Notes under the pieces: model-generated
What the model was told of the DNA's origin: nothing
The model's input: the letters and a program-made list of their open reading frames with translations, nothing else
Database searches by the model: none
Shown here: positions 1 through 10,596 of the stretch, piece after piece
How the letters are laid out: each line of letters starts with the position of its first letter
Numbering within the stretch: the stretch's first letter is position 1
DNA from: Pseudomonas taiwanensis
Lineage (GTDB): Bacteria > Pseudomonadota > Gammaproteobacteria > Pseudomonadales > Pseudomonadaceae
Assembly: GCF_013393345.1 (NCBI RefSeq)
Contig: NZ_QJRF01000069.1
Coordinates: forward strand, 124,001 to 188,000
DNA: 64,000 bases
Direction of reading: 5' to 3'
Position numbers and translations under genes: made by a program

Positions 1-178
1 GGACCGCGGGGTCGGCGTTCTCGTTCACCGTCAGGGAAGCCGACGTATGCTGCAGCCAGAGGTGCAACAGACCCACCCGGTAGCGCCGCAGTTCCGGCAA
101 CGCGGCCAGGATTTCTTCGGTGACCAGATGGAAGCCACGCGGCCTCGGACGCAAGGTGATCAGGGTCTGCTGCCACAT
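1..178 (-). CDS. YjbQ/UPF0047 family protein (3' part cut by window edge)
   Basis: The reverse strand reads [20 protein letters not shown] and continues through [21 protein letters not shown] to the window edge, so about 59 residues of a roughly 140-residue protein are present and the C-terminal part is missing. The [16 protein letters not shown] segment is the family signature of YjbQ/UPF0047 proteins, small soluble proteins described as able to act as a weak thiamine-phosphate synthase; the true cellular role is unsettled. The start is the ATG at 178-176. It is followed on the right by the terminator of the amtB operon, so it is a separate transcription unit from glnK-amtB. Confidence 0.85.
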   Translation of the reverse strand, partial: MWQQTLITLRPRPRGFHLVTEEILAALPELRRYRVGLLHLWLQHTSASLTVNENADPAV

Positions 179-235
179 GCGCGAATACCTGTTCCGGCTC
201 GTACGGCGGGCATTCTAGCGCGGCCGAAAAAAAAA

Positions 236-263
236 CAAAGGGCGCCTTTCGGCGCCCTTTTTG
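236..263 (-). terminator. Rho-independent terminator of glnK-amtB
   Basis: On the minus strand a GGGCGCC / GGCGCCC stem with a GAAA loop (arms 240-246 and 251-257 on the plus strand) is followed by a long T-rich run (complement of the A run at 225-239). It lies about 55 bases past the amtB stop codon. The plus strand also has a T run after the stem, so it could work both ways, but only the minus strand has a gene ending here. Confidence 0.85.
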
Positions 264-316
264 GCAATCCCGTCGACATCCCCGCCGGCAACCGCCGAAC
301 GGGGAAATCATGAGGA

Positions 317-1636
<1,320 letters not shown>

Positions 1637-1670
1637 GTTGTTTTCTCCTGGGGCGTTGGGGTTCGGCGGC

Positions 1671-2198
<528 letters not shown>

Positions 2199-2207
2199 TC
2201 AGCTCCA

Positions 2208-2223
2208 AGCAGAAACCTTGCCA
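2208..2223 (-). promoter_or_regulatory. Sigma-54 promoter of glnK-amtB
   Basis: The minus strand reads TGGCAAGGTTTCTGCT. Compared with the sigma-54 consensus TGGCACG-N4-TTGCT it has the invariant GG (-24) and GC (-12) at exact spacing and differs at one base in each half. The predicted start is near 2197, giving a leader of about 190 bases before glnK. The two NtrC-like sites upstream support the call. Confidence 0.75.
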
Positions 2224-2300
2224 GCTCCGAACAACATGCGCTTTTTCAAGCAGATACTGGCCGGATGCCGCTTTTTACGGGCCCTGGCCCGAGTTTCATC

Positions 2301-2315
2301 GCACCAAAGGAGTGC
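2301..2315 (-). promoter_or_regulatory. NtrC enhancer site, promoter-proximal
   Basis: On the minus strand GCAC-N7-GTGC (GCACTCCTTTGGTGC), a perfect match to the dyad of the E. coli glnA NtrC site. Its centre is about 110 bases upstream of the predicted glnK start, the usual enhancer position. Confidence 0.7.
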
Positions 2316-2333
2316 GCACCGCCCCAAGCCATT

Positions 2334-2348
2334 GCTCAAAAAGTGTGC
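2334..2348 (-). promoter_or_regulatory. NtrC enhancer site, distal
   Basis: On the minus strand GCAC-N7-GAGC, one base off the NtrC dyad. Its centre is 33 bases (about three helical turns) from the proximal site and about 143 bases from the predicted start, the same arrangement as the paired enhancer sites of E. coli glnAp2. Confidence 0.55.
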
Positions 2349-2420
2349 ACCGCCCGCCACTGGCACGGCCGCCTGAGGCACCGTGATAGACTCCTGCCCC
2401 ATTCACTTATGGAAACCGCC

Positions 2421-2684
2421 ATGCTGCCGCCCAAAGCCCTGCTCGACACCCTCGCCGCCACCGCTTCGCGTCTGTTCAGCAGTGACAGTCCGTTGCCTCG
2501 CGCCGAGGTCGAGGCCCAGTTCAAGGTCTTGCTGCAAAGCGCCTTCGGCAAGCTCGACCTGGTCACTCGTGACGAATTCGACAGCCAGATGGTGGTACTC
2601 GCCCGCACTCGCGCCCGCCTGGAAGCCCTGGAAGCCAAAGTCGCGGAACTGGAAGCCAAGCTGAACCCGCCGCCGGCGGAGTGA
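2421..2684 (+). CDS. ubiK: Ubiquinone biosynthesis accessory factor UbiK
   Basis: An 87-residue protein of the YqiC/BMFP family (MLPPKALLDTLAATASRL start). UbiK binds UbiJ and supports the aerobic ubiquinone-synthesis complex. The C-terminal half (roughly residues 45-85, LARTRARLEALEAKVAELEAKL) is a clear coiled coil, the family's trimerising region. The start at 2421 is preferred over the in-frame ATG at 2409 because a GGAA precedes it at 7-8 bases while 2409 has no ribosome site. It is followed after 38 bases by comM on the same strand. The 411-base gap on its left holds the glnK control region; I see no convincing promoter for ubiK itself. Confidence 0.85.
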   Translation: MLPPKALLDTLAATASRLFSSDSPLPRAEVEAQFKVLLQSAFGKLDLVTRDEFDSQMVVLARTRARLEALEAKVAELEAKLNPPPAE

Positions 2685-2722
2685 TACCGCTCCGGCCCGG
2701 CGGACCGATCAAGGAGTGATCA

Positions 2723-4219
2723 ATGTCCCTGGCCATCGTCCACAGTCGCGCGCAGGTTGGCGTCGAAGCCCCTGCCGTGAGCGTCGAAGCGCACCTCGCC
2801 AATGGCTTGCCGTCCCTGGCTCTGGTGGGCCTTCCGGAAACCGCCGTGAAGGAAAGCAAGGACCGCGTGCGTAGCGCGATCCAGAACAGCGGGTTCGACT
2901 TTCCCCCCAGGCGCATCACCCTCAACCTCGCTCCTGCAGATCTGCCGAAGGATGGCGGCCGTTTCGACCTCGCCATCGCCCTTGGTGTCCTCGCCGCCAG
3001 CGGCCAGTTGCCGGCCGGCACCCTGGACGAGGTGGAATGCCTGGGTGAACTGGCGCTCTCCGGTGCGCTGCGTCCTGTGCAAGGCGTACTCCCTGCCGCA
3101 CTCGCCGCTCGCGCGGCCGGCCGCACCCTGGTGGTGCCACGGGAGAATGCCGAAGAAGCCAGCCTCGCCAGTGGCCTCAAGGTACTGGCCGCGTCGCACC
3201 TGTTGGAACTGACCGCGCACTTTGCCGGCCATACGCCGCTCCCGCCCTACCAGGCGCAGGGTCTGGTGGACGAGCGCCCACCCTACCCAGACCTTGCGGA
3301 AGTCCAGGGTCAGGTCGCGGCGAAGCGCGCGCTCCTCGTAGCTGCGGCCGGCTCGCACAACCTGTTGCTCTGCGGACCACCCGGCACCGGTAAGACCTTG
3401 CTCGCCAGCCGCCTGCCCGGCCTGCTGCCACCGCTGGAAGAGCATGAAGCACTGGAGGTAGCCGCCATCCACTCAGTCGCCAGCCATGCGCCGCTGAAAA
3501 GCTGGCCGCAACGTCCCTTCCGCCAGCCTCATCACAGCGCTTCCGGCGCCGCACTGGTAGGAGGCGGCAGTCGTCCGAAGCCAGGCGAAATCACGCTGGC
3601 GCATCAGGGCGTGCTGTTTCTCGATGAACTTCCGGAGTTCGAGCGCAAGGTGCTGGAGGTCTTGCGAGAGCCCATGGAAAGCGGCGAGATCGTCATTGCC
3701 CGCGCCCATGACAAGGTCCGTTTTCCAGCGCGCTTCCAGCTGGTCGCCGCGATGAACCCCTGCCCCTGTGGATATCTCGGCGAGCCTGCCGGGCGATGTC
3801 GCTGTACTCCGGAACAGATCCAGCGTTACCGCGCCAAGCTTTCAGGCCCCCTGCTCGACCGGATCGACCTGCATCTGACCGTCGCACGCGAAGCCACAGC
3901 GCTGGCGCCACCTACCCACACAGGGCCGGGCAGCGCGGAAGTCGCCGAAATCGTGGCGCGGTCGCGCCGCGTGCAACTCCAACGCCAGGGGTGTGCCAAC
4001 GCCTTCCTCGACCTCAAGGGCCTGCGCCAGCATTGCGCCCTGGATAGCGCAGACCGCATCTGGCTGGAGGAGGCCTGCGAACGGCTCAACCTGTCCCTAC
4101 GTGCGGCCCATCGCATCCTCAAGGTGGCCCGCACCCTGGCTGACCTGGAGCAGGCCGGAACCATATCCCGCCATCACCTCGGCGAAGCCCTGCAGTACCG
4201 TCCCGAAACCATGACCTGA
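2723..4219 (+). CDS. comM: YifB/ComM family AAA+ ATPase (Mg-chelatase-like)
   Basis: A 498-residue protein with an N-terminal ChlI-like domain (about 1-125), a Mg-chelatase-type AAA+ core and a C-terminal lid domain. Walker A is GPPGTGKT at residues 218-225 and Walker B is GVLFLDELPE around residues 296-305. A Cys cluster (CPCGYLGEPAGRCRC, about 347-361) is typical of the family. In Vibrio and Acinetobacter ComM is a hexameric branch-migration helicase that integrates single-stranded DNA during transformation; whether this host is competent cannot be seen here. The ATG at 2723 has an AAGGAG site and lies just after ubiK. Confidence 0.92.
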   Translation: MSLAIVHSRAQVGVEAPAVSVEAHLANGLPSLALVGLPETAVKESKDRVRSAIQNSGFDFPPRRITLNLAPADLPKDGGRFDLAIALGVLAASGQLPAGTLDEVECLGELALSGALRPVQGVLPAALAARAAGRTLVVPRENAEEASLASGLKVLAASHLLELTAHFAGHTPLPPYQAQGLVDERPPYPDLAEVQGQVAAKRALLVAAAGSHNLLLCGPPGTGKTLLASRLPGLLPPLEEHEALEVAAIHSVASHAPLKSWPQRPFRQPHHSASGAALVGGGSRPKPGEITLAHQGVLFLDELPEFERKVLEVLREPMESGEIVIARAHDKVRFPARFQLVAAMNPCPCGYLGEPAGRCRCTPEQIQRYRAKLSGPLLDRIDLHLTVAREATALAPPTHTGPGSAEVAEIVARSRRVQLQRQGCANAFLDLKGLRQHCALDSADRIWLEEACERLNLSLRAAHRILKVARTLADLEQAGTISRHHLGEALQYRPETMT

Positions 4220-4271
4220 AGCAACAAAAACTATTGAAAATGCACCAATGAAAGACTTTTTCTATCGAAGT

Positions 4272-4280
4272 TGTTAGAAT
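4272..4280 (+). promoter_or_regulatory. Possible betT promoter (extended -10)
   Basis: TGT-TAGAAT forms an extended -10 element in an AT-rich stretch (4220-4290) that stands out from its GC-rich surroundings. No good -35 is present, as is common for extended -10 promoters. It lies about 50 bases before the betT start. Confidence 0.4.
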
Positions 4281-4331
4281 TGCGCGCCTTCCGCCCTTGG
4301 CGGCCATCCGATTAAAAGGAGAGCTAGCTCA

Positions 4332-6308
4332 ATGGAGGCACGTTCGTCTTCGCAATCCACCCTCAATCCGCCGGTCTTTTTCGGCTCCGCCATCCTCATC
4401 ATCGCCCTGGTGCTCTACAGCACCCTCGCCCGCGATCAAGCGCAAACACTGTTCATCCACATCCAGGACTGGATCATCGTCAATGCCAGCTGGTTCTACG
4501 TCCTGGCGGTCGCGCTGATCCTCATCACTGTTGTGTTTCTTGCCGTCAGCCGCTTCGGCGACATCAAGCTCGGCCCCGACCATAGCCAGCCCGAATACCG
4601 CAACGGCACCTGGTTCGCCATGCTGTTCTCCGCCGGCATGGGCATCGGCCTGATGTTCTTCGGCGTCGCCGAACCGCTGATGCATTACGCCAACCCACCG
4701 GTGGGCGATCCAAATACCGTGGCCGCCGCGAGGGAGGCCATGAAGCTGACCTTCTTCCATTGGGGGCTGCATGCCTGGGCGATCTACGCGATCGTCGCGC
4801 TGATCCTGGCGTTTTTCTGCTTCCGCCATGACCTGCCCCTGACGCTGCGTTCGGCGCTCTATCCCCTGATAGGCGAGCGCATCTACGGCCCCATCGGCCA
4901 CGCTGTGGATATCTTCGCCATCCTCGGCACCGTGTTCGGCGTGGCTACGTCGCTCGGCTACGGCGTGCTGCAGATCAACAGCGGCCTGAACCAGCTGTTC
5001 GGCCTGCCGGTGAGCGTGCCTGTGCAACTCGGGTTGATCGCCGGCACCTGTGCCCTGGCGACGCTGTCGGTGGCGAGCGGTCTGAACAAGGGCATCAAGA
5101 TTCTCTCCGAGCTCAACCTGCTGCTGGCGGTCATCCTGCTGATCGTGGTGCTGTTGCTGGGTCCTACGGTGTTTCTGTTCAAGACGTTCATCCAGAACAC
5201 CGGCGGCTACCTGTCCGAGATCGTCAGCAAGACCTTCAATCTCTACGCCTATGAGTCCAGTGACTGGATCGGCGGCTGGACGCTGCTCTACTGGGGCTGG
5301 TGGCTGTCCTGGTCGCCCTTCGTCGGCCTGTTCATCGCCCGCATCTCCCGCGGGCGCACCATCCGCCAGTTCGTCTGCGGCGTGCTGTTCGTTCCGGCGG
5401 GCTTCACCCTGCTGTGGATGACCGTATTCGGTGACTCGGCCATCCACATGGTGCTGCAAGACGGCGTGCACAGCCTGGCGGATACCGTGGCCCAGGACAG
5501 CTCCCTGGCGCTGTTCGCCTTCCTCCAGCAGTTCCCCTTCGCCAACGTGCTTTCCCTGGTGGCGGTGCTGATGGTGGTGGTGTTCTTCGTCACCTCCGCC
5601 GACTCCGGCGCGCTGGTGGTCGACATGCTGGCCTCCGGCGGCCGCGAGGTGACGCCGCTGTGGCAGCGCCTGTTCTGGTCGATCCTGATGGGTGTCGTGG
5701 CCATGGCCTTGCTGGTCGCCGACGGCCTGAAGGCCCTGCAGACCGCGACCATCGCCAGCGCCCTGCCCTTTGCCGTAGTGCTGCTGGCGGCGACCTGGGG
5801 CCTGCTCAAGGCCCTCCGCCTGGACGCCACCAAACGCGGCATCCGCTACCAGGCGCTCAACCTCTCGCGGCCGGCCCAGCGCCAGCACGGCGGCTGGCAG
5901 CGGCGCCTGCGCAATATCCTGATGTTCCCGCGCCGCAGCCATGTCACCCGCTTCATCGAGGAAGTCGTGCGCCCCGCCTGCCAGGAAGTGTCCGAGGAGC
6001 TGCGCAAGCAGGGTTACGACGTGGACGTACAGAACGGCCAGGACGGGCGCTGCAAGTTGAACGTCGGCCACGGCAGCGAAGTCGATTTCAGCTACGAGGT
6101 ACGCCCCCGCTCCTTGCTGCTGCCCCGCTTCGTGGGACGCGATGGCGGTGAAGAAGGCGCCGACTCGCGCAAGTACTTCCGCGCCGAGGTTTACCTGCGT
6201 GAGGGCGGACAGGACTACGACGTGATGGGCTGGAGCCGTGAGGAAGTGATCGGCGACCTGCTCGACCAGTACGAGAAGCACCTGCACTTCCTGCACGTGG
6301 TCCGCTGA
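4332..6308 (+). CDS. betT: Choline/betaine BCCT-family transporter BetT
   Basis: A 658-residue proton- or sodium-coupled importer of choline for glycine-betaine synthesis. Twelve hydrophobic segments run from about residue 15 to 500, and the BCCT signature around WGWWLSWSPFVGLFIARISR is intact. A hydrophilic cytoplasmic tail of about 150 residues (from RYQALNLSRPAQRQ) is the long C-terminus that senses osmolality in BetT proteins. In P. aeruginosa the gene at this location is betT2, as I recall. The ATG at 4332 follows AAGGAG at about 10 bases. It converges with the LysR gene, and no choline oxidation genes are adjacent. Confidence 0.92.
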   Translation: MEARSSSQSTLNPPVFFGSAILIIALVLYSTLARDQAQTLFIHIQDWIIVNASWFYVLAVALILITVVFLAVSRFGDIKLGPDHSQPEYRNGTWFAMLFSAGMGIGLMFFGVAEPLMHYANPPVGDPNTVAAAREAMKLTFFHWGLHAWAIYAIVALILAFFCFRHDLPLTLRSALYPLIGERIYGPIGHAVDIFAILGTVFGVATSLGYGVLQINSGLNQLFGLPVSVPVQLGLIAGTCALATLSVASGLNKGIKILSELNLLLAVILLIVVLLLGPTVFLFKTFIQNTGGYLSEIVSKTFNLYAYESSDWIGGWTLLYWGWWLSWSPFVGLFIARISRGRTIRQFVCGVLFVPAGFTLLWMTVFGDSAIHMVLQDGVHSLADTVAQDSSLALFAFLQQFPFANVLSLVAVLMVVVFFVTSADSGALVVDMLASGGREVTPLWQRLFWSILMGVVAMALLVADGLKALQTATIASALPFAVVLLAATWGLLKALRLDATKRGIRYQALNLSRPAQRQHGGWQRRLRNILMFPRRSHVTRFIEEVVRPACQEVSEELRKQGYDVDVQNGQDGRCKLNVGHGSEVDFSYEVRPRSLLLPRFVGRDGGEEGADSRKYFRAEVYLREGGQDYDVMGWSREEVIGDLLDQYEKHLHFLHVVR

Positions 6309-6323
6309 AACATCAAGCTGCGG

Positions 6324-6349
6324 CCTGGCGCAGTTGCAACGGCGCCAGG
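6324..6349. terminator. Hairpin between convergent betT and LysR genes
   Basis: CCTGGCGC (6324-6331) and GCGCCAGG (6342-6349) form an 8-base stem whose 10-base loop contains GTTGCAAC. There is no T run on either strand, so termination is inferred from position between two converging genes. Confidence 0.45.
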
Positions 6350-6364
6350 TTCCAGCAGCTGCAG

Positions 6365-7282
6365 CTAGCCCAGCAGCTCCACCGCTGGCAGCGCCATGGC
6401 CGCCACCTCCGCCTGCAAGAAGTCACGCAGCCGCCGAAGGCGGTCCTGACCACTGCGGGCGCGGGGCCAGACTAGGTAGTAGCTATCACCACTAGCCACC
6501 GCCGTGGGCCAGGGCAGGCCGATGCGGCCCTGAGTGACGTCCTCGGTCACCATCACCAGATCACCGATGGACACCCCATAACCCCGAGCGGCAGCGACTA
6601 TCCCCAGCTCCAGGGTGTCGAATACCTGGCCGCCCTTGAGCGACACCTCCTCGCCAAGGTCCATGCGCTGCAGCCAGCGGCGCCAATCGCGGCGGTCCGG
6701 CGTCGGGTGCAACAGTTCGGTGGCCTGCAGGCGCTCCAGGCTCCAGGGCTCTCCGGCCTGGGACGGTTCACAGACCGGAATCAGCCATTCGCTGAACAGC
6801 AGGGTCACCTCCCAGTCCTGGGTGAAATGGCCGTCGCTGAGCAGCACCGCGCAATCGAAGGGCTCGTGCTGGAAGTCCACCTTATCCACATCCATCCAGG
6901 CGCTGGTCAGCTGCACCTCGATGTCGGTGTTGAGATGACGGAAACGACTGAGGCGCGACAGCAACCAGCGCATGGTCAGGGTGGACGGTGCCTTCAGCCG
7001 AACAGTGGCGTCGTCGACCCGCAGGGTGGTGCAGGCGCGCTCCAGCGCGTCGAAACCGTCGCGCAAACCGGGAAGCAGCATGCGCGCCGGCTCCGTGAGT
7101 TGCAGGTTGCGCCCCTGGCGCTCGAACAGGCGACAGGAGAAATGCTCTTCCAGGGTTCGGATGTGCCGGCTCACCGCGCTCTGGGTGATGGCCAACTCCT
7201 CGGCGGCGCGCGTGAAGGACGCATGCCGGGCGGCGGCCTCGAAGGCACGCAGGGCGTAGAGCGGGGGCAGGCGACGCGACAT
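6365..7282 (-). CDS. LysR-family transcriptional regulator (GcvA-like)
   Basis: A 305-residue regulator. The N-terminal winged helix-turn-helix (about 1-62, PPLYALRAFEAAARHASFTRAAEELAITQSAVSRHIRTLE) is followed by a type-2 periplasmic-binding-protein effector domain. The opening LPPLxALRAFEAAARH is typical of the GcvA/AmpR subgroup. The ATG at 7282 has an AGAGG site. It is divergent from the MATE pump gene (139-base gap), which makes that gene the first candidate target, but the effector is unknown. Confidence 0.88.
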   Translation of the reverse strand: MSRRLPPLYALRAFEAAARHASFTRAAEELAITQSAVSRHIRTLEEHFSCRLFERQGRNLQLTEPARMLLPGLRDGFDALERACTTLRVDDATVRLKAPSTLTMRWLLSRLSRFRHLNTDIEVQLTSAWMDVDKVDFQHEPFDCAVLLSDGHFTQDWEVTLLFSEWLIPVCEPSQAGEPWSLERLQATELLHPTPDRRDWRRWLQRMDLGEEVSLKGGQVFDTLELGIVAAARGYGVSIGDLVMVTEDVTQGRIGLPWPTAVASGDSYYLVWPRARSGQDRLRRLRDFLQAEVAAMALPAVELLG

Positions 7283-7420
7283 ATGCCTCTACCTATGAGT
7301 CAAAGTCATGGATGGCATCATTTTTTTCCTTTTGTGCCGATTCATCAAGGCTCGGAGAATTGCTGAATTCAATGCCGGGCAAGAGGATTGGCCGGCTCTC
7401 CAAGATAGTGAGCCTTACTC

Positions 7421-8809
7421 ATGCCGCAGAGCATACGCAATGAACTGGTCGCCATCCTGCGCCTGGCCGGCCCGCTGATCGCGGCCCAACTGGCCCACGT
7501 GGTGATGGTCTTCACCGACACCGTGATGATGGGCCTGATCGGCCCCGAAGCCCTGGCCGGCGGCGGCCTCGGCGCGGCCAGCTATTCCTTCGTGTCGATC
7601 TTCTGCGTCGGTGTGATCGCCGCCGTGGGCAACCTGGTCGCCATCCGCCATGGCGCCGACGACAAGACCGGCGCTACCCGCCTGACCCAGAGCGGCCTCT
7701 GGCTGGCCTTCGCCATGGCCCTGGGCGCCGGCCTGCTGCTGTGGAACCTGAAACCCGTGCTGCTCGCCTTCGGTCAGGCACCGGAAAGCGTGGAAGGCGC
7801 CATGCAGTTCCTCTCCACCCTGGTCTTCGCCCTGCCCGGCTACCTCGGCTTCATGGCGCTGCGCGGTTTCACCAGCGCCATCGGCCGACCCGGCCCGGTA
7901 ATGGCCATCAGCATTGGCGGCGCGCTGACCAACTTCCTCCTCAACTATGCGCTGATACACGGCATGTTCGGCCTGCCGAAAATGGGCCTCGCGGGCATCG
8001 GCCTGGTCACCGCCGTGGTGATGAACAGCATGGCGCTGCTCCTCGCCTGGCATATCGTGCGCAACCCGGCCTACGCCGCCTATCCGCTGCTCAAGGGGCT
8101 GCAACGTCCGTCCCGCGAGGCGCTCGCCGAACTGGTGCGCCTGGGCCTGCCCATTGGCGGCACCTATGCGGTGGAATCCGGCCTGTTCGCCTTCGCCGCG
8201 CTGTGCATGGGCGCCCTGGGCAGCACCCAGCTCGCGGCACACCAGATCGCCATCCAGTCGGTGTATGTGGCGTTCATGGTGCCGGTCGGGATTTCCTACG
8301 CGGTGACCTTCCGCATCGGCCAGCATTTCGGCGCCGGACGGCTTGAAGAAGCGCGCCGGGCAGGCCGCCTGGGCATCGGTTTCGGTGCCGGTTGCATGCT
8401 GGCCTTCGCGGTGCTGTTCTGGGTCGCGCCGGAGCTGGTGGTGGGTCTGTTCCTCGACCACCATGCGCCGGAATTCCAGGGGATCGTGCAATTGGCCGTG
8501 AGCCTGCTGGCGGTGGCAGCCTGGTTCGAGCTGTTCGACGGCATCCAGACCATCGCCATGGGTGCGATTCGTGGTCTCAAGGATGCCAAGACCACCTTCC
8601 TGGTCGGCCTTGGCTGCTACTGGCTGGTGGGCGCCCCGACGGCCTGGCTGCTGGCCTTCCCCCTGGGCTGGGGCGCGACCGGCGTCTGGTGGGGCCTGGC
8701 GCTGGGCCTCGCCTGCGCGGCGCTGGGGCTGACCCTTGGCTTCGAGTGGAAGACCGCGCGACTGCTGCGGCCTGTGGATAACTGCGCGGGGACCGTAGGT
8801 TGTGGCTGA
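7421..8809 (+). CDS. MATE-family multidrug efflux transporter (NorM/PmpM type)
   Basis: A 462-residue inner-membrane antiporter with about twelve hydrophobic segments and the internal duplication of MatE domains (roughly 10-225 and 235-450). Family members such as PmpM and NorM export cationic drugs in exchange for protons or sodium. The N-terminus (VMVFTDTVMMGLIGPEALAGG) matches the family. The start at 7421 lacks a strong ribosome site. The last five codons and the stop (8795-8809) lie inside a dispersed palindromic repeat, so the natural C-terminus was probably changed by repeat insertion. The divergent LysR gene may regulate it. Confidence 0.9.
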   Translation: MPQSIRNELVAILRLAGPLIAAQLAHVVMVFTDTVMMGLIGPEALAGGGLGAASYSFVSIFCVGVIAAVGNLVAIRHGADDKTGATRLTQSGLWLAFAMALGAGLLLWNLKPVLLAFGQAPESVEGAMQFLSTLVFALPGYLGFMALRGFTSAIGRPGPVMAISIGGALTNFLLNYALIHGMFGLPKMGLAGIGLVTAVVMNSMALLLAWHIVRNPAYAAYPLLKGLQRPSREALAELVRLGLPIGGTYAVESGLFAFAALCMGALGSTQLAAHQIAIQSVYVAFMVPVGISYAVTFRIGQHFGAGRLEEARRAGRLGIGFGAGCMLAFAVLFWVAPELVVGLFLDHHAPEFQGIVQLAVSLLAVAAWFELFDGIQTIAMGAIRGLKDAKTTFLVGLGCYWLVGAPTAWLLAFPLGWGATGVWWGLALGLACAALGLTLGFEWKTARLLRPVDNCAGTVGCG

Positions 8810-8878
8810 GCTACGGGAAGCCCAACATCCCCGTCCCACCCTCCCACGTTGGGCCGCGCTGCGCTTGGCCCAACCTAC
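8795..8878. repeat. Bipartite palindromic repeat, family A
   Basis: Arm B starts GTAGGTTGTGGCTGAG (8795-8826) and arm A ends GGCCCAACCTAC (8848-8878); they are imperfect inverted copies separated by 21 bases. The same element occurs at 13610-13691 and in the tandem array at 60821-61248. It lies in the gap between the converging MATE and EAL genes and overlaps the MATE stop codon. Confidence 0.85.
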
Positions 8879-8905
8879 AGGTATGCGCCAGCCACAGCTC
8901 GCGAA

Positions 8906-10579
8906 TCAAAGCTCCTGGCTGGCAAGCAGCGCCTGGCGCGCGCCGAACACCAGGAAGCGCGCCAGCTCGGCCAGGGGTAACGGACGGCTGATCCAGTAGC
9001 CCTGGACCTGGTTGCAGCCGAACTGGCGCAGCAACGACAGCTGCTCGGCGCTTTCCACGCCTTCCGCGACCACTTCCAGCTTGAGGTTCTGCGCCAGGTT
9101 GATCATGGCCTTCACCAACTGGCGATTCTCGGGGCGATCATGCATGCCGCCGACGAAGCTCTTGTCGATCTTCAGCAGCGCGATGGGCAGGCTGTTGAGG
9201 TGGACGAATGAGGAAAAGCCCGTGCCGAAGTCGTCGAGGGAAAAGCGCACGCCCAAGTGTCCCAGGGCATCCATGGTCTGGCGCACCTGCTCGCTGCGGC
9301 GCATCACCGCTGTTTCGGTCAGTTCGAACTCCAGCCAGCGCGCATCGACTCCGCGCTCGCGGATCAGCCGGCTGAGCGTGGAAAGCAGCTGGCTGTCCTG
9401 GAACTGGCGGAACGACAGGTTCACCGCCATATGCAACGGCGGCAGCCCGCGCCCGCGCAGCCACTGCATATCGCGCAGGGCGCGGGAAATCACCCAGTAG
9501 CCCAATGGCACGATCAGGCCACTTTCCTCGGCCAGCGGCACGAATTCGGCGGGAGTCAGCAGGCCGCGCTCACTATGACGCCAGCGCACCAGCGCCTCCA
9601 GTCCAAGGATGTTGCCGGTTTCCAGGCACAGACGCGGCTGGTAGTGGAGTTCCAGTTCATCGCGGCGCAACGCTCGGCGCAGTTCGCTTTCCAGGTCGGC
9701 GCGGCTGCGGGCGCTGCGATTGATGCGTTCATCGAAGATATGGAAAGTGCAGCCCTGGCTGGCCTTGGCTTGCTGCATGGCGATGTGGGCATGCCACATC
9801 AGCGGGTCGGCACTTTCATTGGCACGGGAATGTGCCAACCCCAGGCTGCAGCCCAGCAGCAGGCTCTCGCCGTCCACCTGGTAGGGCTCGGCCAGGCATT
9901 CGGCGATGCGCTCGGCAACCCGCACCGCGCGCGCCGGATCGCGTCGGGTATCCAGCAGCAGGCCGAACTCGTCGCTGCCCAGGCGCGCCAACTGGTCGCC
10001 AGCGCGCAGTTGCGCCTTGAGCCGTGCCACCACCTGCAGGATCAGGCGATCGCCGGCCTGGTAGCCGAGGGCATCGTTGGCATGGCGGAAGTTGTCCAGG
10101 TCCAGGTGACCGAGGACCAGCCCCCGCCCTTCGTATTCCACCAGGCGCGCGGCCAGCAGGGTCTGGAAACCCTGGCGGTTGGCGATGCCGGTGAGCGGGT
10201 CCTGTTCGGCCAGCCGCTGCAGGGCGTGCTGCAGGTTCCGCCGCTCACGGATGTGGCGCAGGGTGCGACGCAACGTGTCGACACCCAGATGCTCGCGCAC
10301 CAGCCAATCGCTGACCCCTTGGGGCGCTTCGGCGGGCTCCTCTTCCAGCAGGAGGATGATCGGCAGCGGGCAACGCCCGGCGGACGGCAGCAGTCGGGGG
10401 GTACAGAGCACCAGGGCGCAATCGAGTTCGTCGGCCATGCCGCTTGCAACGTCCCAGGACGCGGCGGTGATCAGGGAGGATGCGCTGCCCATCGCGGCCA
10501 GGAGATCGCGAAGCAATTCCGCCCACGCCGGCGATTCCGCCAACAGGAGCATGCGCAGGGGCTCGACGAGCGCGGACAA
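8906..10579 (-). CDS. Degenerate GGDEF / EAL cyclic-di-GMP phosphodiesterase
   Basis: A 557-residue cytosolic protein: a divergent receiver-like N-terminus (about 8-110), a GGDEF domain (about 125-285) and an EAL domain (about 300-545). The cyclase motif is changed from GGDEF to GSDEF, arguing against diguanylate cyclase activity. The EAL domain keeps LEALVRW, NLSFRQF, ELTETAVM, DDFGTGFSS, KIDKSFV and VAEGVE, so hydrolysis of cyclic-di-GMP is expected. It matches the position of PA5295 (ProE), a phosphodiesterase that reduces exopolysaccharide. The start is TTG at 10579, chosen because GGAGG lies four bases upstream; an in-frame ATG nine codons later is possible. Confidence 0.88.
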   Translation of the reverse strand: MSALVEPLRMLLLAESPAWAELLRDLLAAMGSASSLITAASWDVASGMADELDCALVLCTPRLLPSAGRCPLPIILLLEEEPAEAPQGVSDWLVREHLGVDTLRRTLRHIRERRNLQHALQRLAEQDPLTGIANRQGFQTLLAARLVEYEGRGLVLGHLDLDNFRHANDALGYQAGDRLILQVVARLKAQLRAGDQLARLGSDEFGLLLDTRRDPARAVRVAERIAECLAEPYQVDGESLLLGCSLGLAHSRANESADPLMWHAHIAMQQAKASQGCTFHIFDERINRSARSRADLESELRRALRRDELELHYQPRLCLETGNILGLEALVRWRHSERGLLTPAEFVPLAEESGLIVPLGYWVISRALRDMQWLRGRGLPPLHMAVNLSFRQFQDSQLLSTLSRLIRERGVDARWLEFELTETAVMRRSEQVRQTMDALGHLGVRFSLDDFGTGFSSFVHLNSLPIALLKIDKSFVGGMHDRPENRQLVKAMINLAQNLKLEVVAEGVESAEQLSLLRQFGCNQVQGYWISRPLPLAELARFLVFGARQALLASQEL

Positions 10580-10596
10580 ATGACCTCCCCGGGGTC

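Noticed and set aside
2361-2375. Plus-strand TGGCAC considered as a sigma-54 promoter of ubiK
   Set aside because: The -12 position reads CCTG instead of TTGC, so the invariant GC is missing.
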